Positions 49,101-61,899 of a DNA stretch of 64,000 bases are shown piece by piece (position 1 is the stretch's first letter; every line of letters starts with the position of its first letter). Source of the DNA: Vanilla planifolia. Lineage: Eukaryota > Streptophyta > Magnoliopsida > Asparagales > Orchidaceae. The translations under genes were made by a program, and so were the position numbers. Below the pieces are notes generated by a model, which saw nothing but the letters and a program-made list of their open reading frames with translations, did no database searches and was not told the origin of the DNA. The stretch is from positions 1,039,487 to 1,103,486 of the forward strand of contig JAIUJO010000084.1 in assembly GCA_023846275.1 (NCBI GenBank), given 5' to 3'.

Positions 49101-51159
49101 TTATATTTCATAATATTAAGTATTTGATATTTTTAATAATTCACAATCAATTAAATTTTTTCCTATATATGAATTTCCTTTTGATATATTTAGAAATTTT
49201 TTTAAGAATTAAAATTCTTTTTATTTTTTTATTTTATATTTTATTTAGTAAATAATTTTTATTTTAATTAAACAGAAGAATTTGTTTCATTATTACTATT
49301 CATCCTTAAAATGCTTTTTCCAAGAATTTCCTACAATGTTTGGAATGGCAAGTCAATTTGCTATTCATATAATTTATTTTTAACAATTTAATGTTCTATT
49401 GTTTTGTGATTTTTTAATTCTCAGTAGTTCATATTATCTTTATTTCATTTTTATATGTCCATTTTTTTGATAGAAAATTATTTTTTGTTTCATAATTGTA
49501 ATTAATTTTAAATTTTATTTATAAGATTCAATTTTACATCTTTGATGGAGTATTCTTCTATAATAATGTGGCATTAATCAAAAAATTACTTTTGTCTAGT
49601 AGTGTAATAGATTAAATATTTAATATTTTTAATTGCTCAAAAGATTTCTTATATTTAAATTTCTAGGAAATATTTATTAAAATTTTAATTTTCTTTGTTT
49701 AATTAATTATAGAATTTATTTTTGCCAATTATAAACGAATCTTTAGTTATCATAAACTTTTCTTTTTCATTTTATAAAAAAAATTGGAAAAAACAACTTA
49801 AATGGAATTATTAGAACATTACATAAATTAAATTAAAAAGATAATTTAAAATTTAAAATATTTTTAGACTTCATAAAATGCTTTTTATAATATTGGAACA
49901 AAGTCAAATATGGTAATATAAGAAATTACTTTGAAAATTTTAAAAATTAATTTGCAATAATTTAATTTTTTTTATAATTTGAAATTATTTGTACAAACAT
50001 TAACCCAAAAAGATTTAGGAAATATAAAATCTATAAAAGACTTCTAGTATAAATGACAAAGTAATAAAAAGCAATACAATATGATGAACAAAACTAAATG
50101 TTCAAATACATTTAAAAAATAGTCATTTAGGTCTTAATAATGTCATTATGAGAATAAAAAAAAAACATAACAAAAGAGAAATAAAGAGTAAAATAGCATA
50201 GTAGTTTTTAAAACAAATTTTGTGGCCAAAAATTTCTAAATAATACTTGTATAAAGGTGTAATAAAACAAACATTTAAAATATTACGTATTTGTAACTTG
50301 TTTAAAAATTACTGTTATAATGAGGTAATTAAAAATATTTCTATGCAAGAATGGCGTAATTAAGGCAAACTAACTAAAATACATTAAAGTAATCATTCTT
50401 ACACGGGTTATGCATTAGTTTGAAATTTTGTCAATAATATATTAACATAAAAAAGTTAGTACAAACATAAAACTTAGTAACAAATTTATATGTTTATAAG
50501 TTTGTGCATAATTATCAATAGAAGAACTTTTAATGAAAAAATGTCGAACATGATTCCTAATGAATATAAAACCTTATAACAAATAAAAAAGATACTTGTA
50601 CAACTAAATATTTCAATTATTTAAAAGAATTGAGTGTTACAAATTAATAACAAGTATCTATCCAAATAAATAAATTACAAAAGAGTATAATGAATAGAAA
50701 ACTATAAAAATAAATAATTATTTGAAATGTTGATCTATATATTAAACAAAAAACATTTCATACAATAAATTTTATGATATGAAAAATATATCTTGCATTA
50801 TAAAATATGATTTTTTAGTAGTGCAGTATTGCTAAATGCCACTTTTGTGAGAAACAATGGAAATATTGTAAAAACTAAATCATACATAATATAAAGATAT
50901 TAATGCAACTAGAACTAGTTAAAAAGAATGACAATTAATAAATGCTATAAATTACTTAACACTCAAATATCAATTTTTTTACATGATAAAGTACAATAAT
51001 AGAACTTATTTTTTGAAAAAAAAGTTAAATAATAATAATAAAAAAAATAATAATAAATATAATAAAAAGGCAACAGATTGAAAAAAACCATTGAATGCTA
51101 ATTTGACCAATACATTTGAAGATGAATAGAATTACGTAGAATTGAGCGAAAAAATAATT
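46141..51159. other. AT-rich DNA with one unassigned ORF
   Basis: Mostly low-complexity DNA. The part 46,970-47,480 is more complex and contains a 76-codon plus-strand frame (47,233-47,463) that matches no family I know; the surrounding frames are interrupted. The 93-codon frame at 48,974-49,255 is almost all Phe, Leu and Ile from T-rich DNA and is not a gene. Confidence 0.35.
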
Positions 51160-51665
51160 TTAATTTAAGAAAATTTAAAATCTTTAATATTGCATACAAT
51201 TAGCTAATGTTTAAAGAAAATTTAAAATCTAGAAAAAGGAATGGTAAATACCTTGAAAAAAATAATAAAATTTTAAAACTAGTATTCTCAAAATGACAAA
51301 AATTTTTTTAAAGAAATTCAATTTTCAAAAAATTGTTTCAAAACGAAAAATATTTTGTATAATATTATCTCTCCTTATCTCAAGCCCCTTTTTTGCAATA
51401 TCATTGCATATACTAGCCCATGATAAGCATATTATGTTGGTTCCTTTTTTATGAGACCTTTGTAGAGTTTTAGGATTCAAGAAAATTTTAAGTTTTCAAT
51501 ACTAAATGCAAGTTTCCAATCTATCAAGTTAAAAAGCAGTGGTAAATATCACAACCAAAAACAATGTTAAATTTTAATACTAGTTTTGCCAAAACGGATA
51601 TCTTTTTAAAAAATACAATTTGCAAAAAATTTGCTGTAAAACATAAAATATTTTAAGTGCAAAAA
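51160..51665. repeat. Tandem duplication of ~298 bp
   Basis: The landmarks GTGGTAAAT or ATGGTAAAT (51,242 and 51,540), ACTAGTATT or ACTAGTTTT, AAATGACAAAAAT or CAAAACGGATAT, and AAAATATTTT recur in the same order with a shift of about 298 bp. Identity is roughly 70% by eye. Confidence 0.6.
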
Positions 51666-54540
51666 TGTGTTGACAATATCAATATTGACAATTTAGAACG
51701 TAGACATTGTATGATTCAAATGCAAAGCATAAAACATTAAAAATGATAAAAATTAAATATTTATGAAAACATTATGACATTTTAATGTGAATAAAAATTG
51801 CATAGATAACAAAAATATATAGTAAACAAGAAATTGAAATTTTAAATGCATTAAGAAAACCATGTAAAAACAAATTTTCAACATAAACATGTTAAATTTT
51901 CAAGATTAAGCATAGAAAAAGTGTTTTATTGTTAATATTACTATTCTATAAGTATTTTATTAAAAAAATATCTAGGTATCAAAAATATTGTTTGTCATTT
52001 TAACAATAACACACAAGTAAAAAAATTAAAAAGTTGTTAATGTAATGCAATAATTAAACTTTTCAGAAGCTTTAAATAATATATTAATAAAAAATCTGTT
52101 TAAGCGTAATTGTAAAGAAACCTTCATAGTTCAAGTAAAAAATTGAAGATTAAAATATAAAATGTCATCAATGAAAATGTTGAAGTATCTAGAAATATTA
52201 ATTTTATCATACTAAATTATTTTAACATCTAAAAGGTAATATTAAGCACATAAAAAGTGCATAAATTGTCTAACGAATAAAGAAATGTTTTTGAAAAGCA
52301 ATGAATCTTAAGGCAAACGAGGATACTAGTCAACCATATATATGTTTTATGAAAAATATAAGCTATAATTGTTATAACATAATCAAATATTTTTTTCTTA
52401 AGTAAGCTATTTAAGAGGACATGGCATTAGTACAATTGGGACTAGTTCAACTATTAAGTTAAATGTGAACATGCATGTTAGTCAATTAGATCTTATCACC
52501 TGTTAGGAAAGTGAAACTTAACGTGCATAAAAAGTTGTATGGAGTGAAGTATAGCTATAAGAACCATTTGGGACTAGAATGGTAAAATATTAAAAGTTAT
52601 TACCTAATTAGAAGACCATTGCTCTATTTTTGAAGAAATTGTATTTTCTATCAACAAAGGCCTCAAAGACTGAATGGCAATAGGCATATTATGCTAATGA
52701 TTGAACTATATTACATCACATATCTTAGAATGATCAAAGGTCTCCATAAACTTCATTTAAAGCAAAAAAAAAACACTTAAAAACTTAAGCAAGTGTTCAT
52801 AGTAATTAATGTGGATTGGCATTTCATTTATAATGAGGGTAATTATAGAGTCAAAAAAATTACAAAAATGGTTGATCAATCAAATAACAAAAAGACATGA
52901 GATTGTTATAGTATTCCATTACAAGGTGGGGCCATTTTGAATGTCAATAAAGCTCAATTACCTTACACTCACAATTAGAAAAATGCATAAAGTTTGATTT
53001 CTTTTCACGTCAAAAATGATAAGATACTAGATTTCAAAAGTTGTGCAATTATGACCATAAAAATCTTATTAGATAACTTTTCAGTTACTCGTTTCCCTTT
53101 GCAGGGTAGTTTAACCACACTGTATAGATGTATTATGTTATCATTTCTAGACAACTAAGCCCAAAGAAATACCATTTACAATAATACATCATCAAAGTTG
53201 AATGATTATCAGTTCATTCTTTTGTTAAGTAGTGATGACACTGTTTATAATTGGTTCACATATAAATGAGTTGGTACAATCTATTTAGTACTTTTCCATG
53301 AACAAATTTATTAGATTATTGTGATTACTAAACTTGGGGAAACACTTCGTACCATGTCAACTTTTTTTCGTAAATATTATTGCACAATTTTCATAGATGC
53401 ATCATGCACTATGTCTTATAAACCTTCATGTATGTTTAAGAAACCTCAACTGTGCAACATTTTGTGATGCCACTTTGGGTTGTACTATTTGAATTTTTAA
53501 TATATAGCAACTCCATTTTTGAAAAATTTTTATCACCTTGTTTTTAATGATACATATGATTGTTATGAGGTTGAATTATCTAATTAGTAGATTGTCATCT
53601 CTTCTATTCATTTTATTTTTTAGGTTGATATTATTTAAGGTCTTGAGACTTCCTTACTAATTGTATTTAGCATTATTCATTCAGGATTAATAATAGGACA
53701 AATTTGATTGTTTTTATGCTTCATTGTCTTACGAGTGTTTTTTTTTATTATAGCACTTTACCTATTAAGACTTCCTTCCCTTTATTTACAATTTCATATT
53801 TGTCTCTTTCTTTAACGAGATAATTGTTTTATTTGTAAAAAATTTTTTTTGGCAAGTTATGATTTATTAAAAAACTGAAAATTTTTAACTAAGTTATGGC
53901 CTATTACTAATTACATTTTAGTAATATTTTATTCTTACAATATGCTCGTTATTTTTATTTATTAATAGAAATTTTTAATTAATTTAACGTAAAATCTTTG
54001 AGGACTTCAATAAAATATTTGAAACTTTTCTAAATATTATTTTATAAGCTCAAAGTATGACAATAGAATAAAATTTAACATCTATGAAAAAGAGAAAATC
54101 ATATTGTAAAATTATAGTGGGCGTATAATAAAAAATTATAAGATATCTGAAATTTGAGTTTAGTCAACAAAAGAATATTGCCAAATAGGTGAACTAAAAT
54201 TCAACTATATTAAGAAATCTTAAAAGAAAATATTATATCTTTTTGTAATGCTCAAATATATGTTCAGGTATTTCGTGAGAAAATTATTCTATCAAAAAAT
54301 TTCAAAAATTATAATACATATTTAAAAATTAAATAATAATTTCATCGTAACATAAGTATTGATAATATTTTTATCGACCCATAAAACATTACATAAAAAA
54401 AAAAACAAATAAAAATTTAAAATGTTTTAAATATTAAAATGTTTGTTTAAAAAATGTTAGAAAGTATTGTCTTAATAAATACTATAAATGATGTAGTGAA
54501 AAAAAAAATTGTTAATAGTAATAAAACAAAGAAAACTTAA
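51666..54540. other. AT-rich non-coding DNA
   Basis: No coding signal. The stretch 52,400-53,700 is somewhat more complex than its flanks, but no motif, terminal repeat or RNA fold could be recognised. Confidence 0.35.
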
Positions 54541-56312
54541 AGACTCACTTTTCTATCTATATTAATATATTAGTAAAAGATAACTTTTTAATAAAGAAAA
54601 GGAAAAACAAATAGGTTGAGAAAAGCTATGTGCAAATTCTAGTTGACAAATAAAATTTCATTATGGAAAGATAAAAAAACTTTTAAACTAAAAAAAAAAT
54701 GCCTACGAAAAAAACAATAATAAGTTATATATGATACAGAAAATAAAATATCAATCACAAAAAATTATCATTAAATGAAACGACAATAATTTTTAGTAAA
54801 AAAATATGACATATGTAATACAAAGAAAAGAAAATTTTTGTAATTATGAAAACAAAATATGACCAATAAGATTAATAAAAATTCTAGTCAAATATATCTT
54901 AAAAAATTAAAAAAACATAAAAGGTGTTTAGGAGCATTATTCATCTAATATATCTTACTGAATGTGAAAGTACATCAAAATTTATTTTTATTAACATAAG
55001 AACAATAAGTCCTTTATTATAAATATAAAATAATAAATGAAAAGAAAAAAGTATTAGCATAATAAAAATTTATGATATAATAACTAAATATATTAGTGGC
55101 ATGAAATAAAATTTCTTTAGTAATGCAATATTTCAAAATGTTAATTTTTTACAATGAAATATTAATACAATTAATATTGTTAATAAATATAACATTTCAA
55201 AATCTTAAGAAACTATGCACCAAAATTTAGTTATTGGATTATACAAAACAAACACATATGCATAGCATTTTTTTTAAAGATTATCTTTAGTGCTAAATTT
55301 AAAAAGAAATATAAAAATACATTAAATATATACGATTAACGTTAAAAATTTAAAGGTCATTAATATATGTACAAAGCATATTAAAAAAAGCTTTGCTGAT
55401 AATGCAAGAAAAATAAAACTCATGTTGTAAATCAAGAAATTTAGAAAGCAAAGAAATAGAAAAAAATGACAATGAGAAAACAATTAAAAAAATAAAAAAT
55501 TATATAAACATAGATTTACAAAACAATATTCATAATACTTAAGTCTTAACAAACGTCCAAACACAAAAGATGTTATGTGAAAATAAAAAATAATTAAAAA
55601 ATTGGTTATTTTAAATGATAAAATTTTTATGTGAACGAAGTGAAAAAATAGTCAAAAACTAAAAATATTTTACATGATCTGCTAAAAAACTATTTGGTAA
55701 AAGTTCACTTAAAAATTATGTAATATATTAATTAATTGATTACTTAATTAGAAGTAGGTATCTTTTGTGAAATAAATAAATGATATAACTACCAATAAAA
55801 GAAAAAAAATTCAAAATACGAATATAGAACTTCAATCAATTAGATAAAACATGCCAATCAAAATAATAGTGGATTAAAAATTTGCCAAGTTATAAGAAAT
55901 AAAAAACATAAAATATTTAGAAGTAGATCAAAGGCATTTAAAATTTATTTTTTTAATTTATTCATAAGAAAACATTCTATCTTATTCATCAAAAAAATAG
56001 TTTTCTTATTATTAAAAATAGAAAAGACTTAGATGATTAAATTAAATTACATTGTTTTAAGAAATAATTAACTCAAAAAAAGTTGAAAAATATTAAAAAC
56101 TACGTGCATACGTTGTTTACAAAATTTTCTTATTCTACTTCTCATGACATGTTTAAAAAATAATAAAATGACATGAAAAATAATTAGATATCTAGTTGAA
56201 ATTTAAAAACATAAAAGACAATAAAATCTGAAGAATTGTATAAAAATTACATGAATTAAAAAATTGAATAAAAAATAGAAAATAATATGGACACATTTGC
56301 ACTTCAATTTTT
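54541..56312 (+). repeat. Long direct repeat, copy 1
   Basis: It starts at about ACTCACTTTTCTATCTATAT and ends near ATGGACACATTTGCACTTCAA. It is repeated in the same orientation from 61,900. Shared landmarks include TCTTACTGAATGTG.AAGTA, AATAAGTCCTTTATTA, AAGTATTAGCATAATAAAAA, TAATAGTGGATTAAAAATTT and GCATACG.TGTTTACAAAAT. Identity is high, roughly 80-85% by eye. There are no protein motifs inside. It could be a long LTR pair or a segmental duplication; TG...CA ends and duplicated target sites were not found. Confidence 0.82.
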
Positions 56313-59300
56313 AAATCCTATTTTGTAAAGTAAGCTGAAAAAATTATTTGGGATAACTCTATAAGGATAATATGTATTATCGTTTGTTGAGCATGCACAT
56401 GTAGTAATAACTAGTAAAAGTGACAAATTGTGATGGAGCAAGCCAAATAAACACCTTAAGTTGGATTAAAGAATGATCGCTACGCTTAAAGGCTTGAGTA
56501 ACTTCCTGATCTTGAATCAAGTAGGTTTGCTTCAAATGTTTTTGTTAAATAATTTCAAGTTCCTAAGTTCACTATATTTTAATTGGAAGAACCATTGAGC
56601 CTTTCCTTTATAGATAAGTTATATTTTCTTTAAAAAAATGAAGCATCCTTTCGAATTAAATCTTTTATTGTGAGTTCCATTTCATATGTTTAGCTCTACA
56701 ATACAAGAACTATTCAATAGAAAATATCATAGATTCAAAATATGTGGTATAAATTAAAAAAATTAAAAATAAGCTTAAATTTTTCTCTGGTTTATGATCA
56801 TCTAATATGATGACTAAATATTGTACATGTATGGACTATTTTTGTATCATTTTACTATCAAAAATTAATATTGTAAATGGATCAAATATATACAATGATC
56901 TCATTACATACATATGATTATCATTTAAGATAGAAATATAAAGAGTGAATATTATTTTAAAAGTTATTTATCTAGTAATATTTTTTTTAATGTTCGAATA
57001 GTTTAGTTCTTCTATATACAACATTTGTCCAAACTATTTTTCATGTGTAAATTGTTTTCTATGGGAATCCTTAGTCATGATTAAATTGTAATTGAATTGA
57101 ATATAAATGGCATAATTTGTTATATTGATATGAGTCTTCATTTAACATTGAATGAAAAACATCTTCTAGTTTGTAAATGGCATCTTCTACATAAAATTAG
57201 GCATTTTGTTTTGTGTAGTTGCATAACTTTTATATGAAATAGTACAAAATAGAATGTCACACTTATATGACTTATTTCTTTTCGTTCATTGGTTAAATTA
57301 CTAAAAATAGAAATATTACAATTTTATTATAAAAATATCATAATTTATGATTATTACTTCATTGCCAAGTTAAAATTCGTTAACTAGAACATTAACATAT
57401 TATTGTGAGCATATATGGTACAAAACATTCCTAAGAAATGTACATATTATGAAAAAATTAATTTTATATTAATGACCCCTTTTTATAATTGTATGATCAC
57501 CTAAACTTAATGTAATAAATTTATCATGCTTGTAAAATTTGAATATGATCCTTTTGTAAAAGCATTGAAATCCTAAAAAATTCAATAAAGCTTTTCATTG
57601 TATTGTCTATTCATTTATGACATACCTGTATAATAAATCTATGCTACAAACACGTAAAGGTGAGATAGCTAGTTTTTAAGGGCAATCAGCTCTATCTACT
57701 TATTGTCATAGAATGATCTATTGAATGCAAGTTTATGGACAATTACTAAATTCATAATAACAACTATAATCACTTTAGGAATGTAAATAAAACTATTTGA
57801 CTTACCTTTAAAAATGAGTGATTCATCAAGAATAGAAGTAACACTATTTTTTTATCTTAAATAGATGGATGAACACATTTCAATCTATTATCATTATTTA
57901 TTTGATTCTAAGCATAACAATAACTTCAACATATGTTTAGATGTGGTGTCACATTGTTCAAAAAGGGATTAAGGTAAAAGGTGTAGTACTTTTTCTATGT
58001 TGTAAATTTTGTCCTTTCAACCACAATAATTGTTATTGTGTTATTGTCAAGGCTGGCAAATCATTGCAAGCTCAAGGTGTTTTGGTGATTAAATGACTGA
58101 TGAAGTTGCTGCAAGGATTTATAATTTGTCCACTATAAGGCAATTTTGCTAGTTTAGTAGATTCCTCGCTAGGTCAAATATGGTTTAATAAAGCTTCGTG
58201 TTTGTGGAAGAACTATTTCAATTATTATGTGCTTTATTTATTTATTTGCTTTAATTATTATTTATTAAATAATAGTATTTTACAAATCTAAGGAAGATTT
58301 CAAATGATTATAATAATTTTTATATAATAAAAATTATTTATGTTAATAAATGGAATAGGCAAAATTCCCTTTGCTCTTACAACAAGTGTAGTCCTTTCAA
58401 CTATTGTCATATAGGTTGTGTAAAATGTAGTTCTTAGTATTGGGTTATTGTCTTATATTTTTTTACAATGAATTGTTCCCAACTTCTATTAACATCTTTT
58501 ATTATCCTCATTTATTACATTGGAAACATTATGCACTATGGAAAAATACTTTTCAAATTTTTTTGAAATGTAAAATATAATTTGTCAAATTTCTTTGTCC
58601 ATTCTAACATTATTCTTGATGATAAGGGTCATAAGCCATGTATAATTATTCAGCATACCACTAGAGATAAAAAAATGTTTACTTTTCATTGTCTCATAAC
58701 ATTTGGGTAGAAGTCTAAAAATATTCTTCTTCTTATGAAGAAATGGAAGGGTTAGGTAGGTTGTTTGATCACAAATTGTTTCAAATCACTATTTAATACC
58801 AGAAAGTGACGAAGTTGCAAAAGAAATAGAAAGGAAACTAACATCATTATTCTCTCACTAGGTTTGTCAGTCAAAGTTGCAAAGTTTGATCGATATCTTG
58901 ATGATATCTCAAATGTTGAATGTGATTGTAATATATCTAAATTAATTAATTAATTAGTTGATGAACATATGAAGCTAATCACCATTTTGCTAATTTAAAA
59001 GTTAAAAGCAACAAGCATGAATAACATATTCACGGGTTACAGGAGATATAAAATTTCTTAATTAATTTATCAGTCTAAGAAGTTAAATAGTAACATATCT
59101 AATTTCTGAACAACTTAAAAAATAGTCATGTTTAATGTGAAGAAACTTATTTCTAAGTAATTCTTGCATTGAGGTTTTGAATTGATAGAATATTCAATTA
59201 AGAAAAGAAAATTTAAATGTCAAACAAAAATTTATTGCTTATTTATGTTGCAAAAGGCAATTATTAAAATGAAGGAAACTTTTGTAAATATCCCTTGACA

Positions 59301-61899
59301 TGTTTCCTCATGCGCACAGCTATTCAAAATTTAATTTGGGTGAACGTTCTAAGGCAATTAATAGTCCATCACATTTGTGCATGGCTTCTACCCTTTCTTT
59401 CAACTGAAATTCAATCAATTGCTTGGGTTGGAAAACCACAAAGCACTTCCCAATTCATTGTTTTAGTATCACTTAATAACATGAGTGATTAGGCACTTTG
59501 AAAGTAGATGTTGCTACTTTGAGTCTCACATAACTTAAAATTGCTTGAGTATGTATTGATCTAGGTTTAGGAAAAGTGTTGCCAAAGCAAATTAGAATTT
59601 TTGCTAAAGTGGTTTCAAACTATAATTTTAGTTACAAAACCTAGTATGATAACTCACCTAAATTTGACAAAGGATGCCACAAACTTAGGCATGAGTTAGC
59701 TCAAGTAAAATATTAAAAAATTTTGATAGCTCGAAGCATCATCTTGTTATTTATATCAAGGAATAGGGTCTTGAAATTAATGGACAAAATATAAATAAAA
59801 TGTATATAAAAATAACCAACAATAGGAAAAGACTAAAGCCACCAAAATTCCTACATAAGTTGTTATCTCTTTGACTAGGAAATCCACTATGGATGTTCAA
59901 ACATAGGTCTTAACAAAAATAAAAACAATTGAGCACATCTCTAATACTAATGAAAGGGAAATGATATGTACAAGAGGATGCAATTTTCTAACGAGCTAAT
60001 TATTCGATGATTATAATTCCTCAACAAATTTTGAAAAATGAGAAGGGTAATGATTAAGTTTTTAATTTAAAAAAAGTAATAGGATAAAATTTAGCAATAA
60101 TATGATAATATACACTTTTAAGCTTTTTAGTGAAGAACTTTATGGAAATCAATAGCCTCTATGTTTAAAATTTAAACTACGGAGGAGTTTAATCGATTAA
60201 AATGTCAAAGGATCAAAAACAAATTGTAGAAGAGTTTGGAAAAACTAATTAACTCAAGAAGAATTAGAGGATGCTTCCAACTAAAATTTGTAGATAATAC
60301 TAGCCTTAATGAATATTTTCTTTTTTTTAAATATATAGTGTGATACTAAAAATTATTTAGCAATGTGATAAATAAAATTATTAAAATATATATAGTTTGA
60401 TAAGTTGTCCTGTCAAAATCTATCTTCTAAGGATAGGACATATATCTTTGATGTTAAACTCAATTTTTTGCATTATTATTAAAATATACAAAACAATATA
60501 TAGATCTTTTAGAATGACTTCAACTATAATGTTGATATTAATGTGGAGTAGTTTATCCATATAAATATCAAGCATCATGCCTAGGTTTCTTAAGCAAGGT
60601 ACACATTCACCTACGAAAAAAGCATGGTATCAGGAAGGAGCTTATTATGGGCAAGCCATTTCACATTTCCAACAATATTACAAATCTATGAATGGTGGGT
60701 AACGATTTTAATGAAATCACATCTTTGGATGATTACAATGGATTACGTATTCCTCAACCAAAAACAAATGTAAGAGTATCTTGATTGCATAATTCTATCA
60801 TTTTAAGTAGTAGTGACTTTTTAGTTATAACTTTTAAAAGATTTAACAAAACAAATGTTTTATAATATTTAAAAAATTTAATAGTAACTTTTAAAAACAA
60901 TTGACCCAAAACTAGAACTAGTACAATACATCTTGAGTTTTAACTATTAAATATTAACCTCAAAATAATATTATTTAATATTTAACATGATTTGGTGTTC
61001 ATCATATAAAAATATATAACAAAATTAATCATAAACATAAATTTTGTAATATCTCAAAAAATTGTATAGATAAAGTAATGAAAATTATCACAATAATAAT
61101 ATACAATTTGAAAACAATAGTTTGACGGTAATTTAATTTTGAAAAGTTATTACAAATTAAAAATATTAAAATAGAAAAATCCATAAAGCAAAAAAACATT
61201 TAGTAAAAAAAATTAAACACTTTGAACATGAAACGATAAAAAATTACAATCACTATTAAATATTTAATGGATAACAAATTAGTTTAGCATTTGAGCTAAC
61301 AAAATATGATTATATTCAATGTTTAATAAATAAAGAAATTAATATCTAAATGTAATAATTGATGAAAAAGCACAAAACCACTAGAAATTAAAATATCAAA
61401 ACACACATCACATTCAACAAAATTGTTTCTAAAAAAATATTATCATGCCTATTTTAATTTTACTTACAAATACAAAAAATTATGACAAATAAAATTTAAA
61501 TAATGTTGTACTAATTTTTGAAATAATAAAATAAGAAAGAAATTCATGTGAAATTATAATCACAAAAAAAACATTATTAAAGAAAATAATAATAATAAAT
61601 GAATTAATAATTATTTCAAAGTATTTATGATAAAAGTAATTTTTTTTCTTGATATAAAAATACTAAATACTTTTAAAGAAGGTAAATGACACTCATTAAA
61701 AAACATAATATGAAATTATTAATGTACATGAAATTTACAATGTAAGTGTTTTCACTACATCAAAATAAAAAACATTACTCGTGCTTTTCTAATTCAAAAT
61801 ACTATTGTTGGAAAAATAAAACCAAACATATTTTAAAATAAAAATATTTAAATGTTAAAGACGACTTATATTTTATATTTTTCGATAATTTATTGAAAC
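56313..61899. other. Anonymous DNA between the two direct-repeat copies
   Basis: About 5.6 kb, a size that would fit the inside of a retrotransposon, but I find no gag, protease, RT or integrase motif on either strand. The 65-codon plus-strand frame at 59,295-59,492 matches nothing I know. A perfect TTAATTAATTAATTAA run lies near 58,938. No gene is called. Confidence 0.4.

Noticed and set aside
48974..49255. 93-codon ORF resembling a membrane protein
   Set aside because: Composition is almost only Phe, Leu, Ile, Asn and Lys from T-rich DNA, which mimics transmembrane segments. There is no conserved pattern.
59295..59492. 65-codon ORF rich in Trp and Ile, a possible gene exon
   Set aside because: There is no recognisable domain, no support from neighbouring frames and no convincing splice context.
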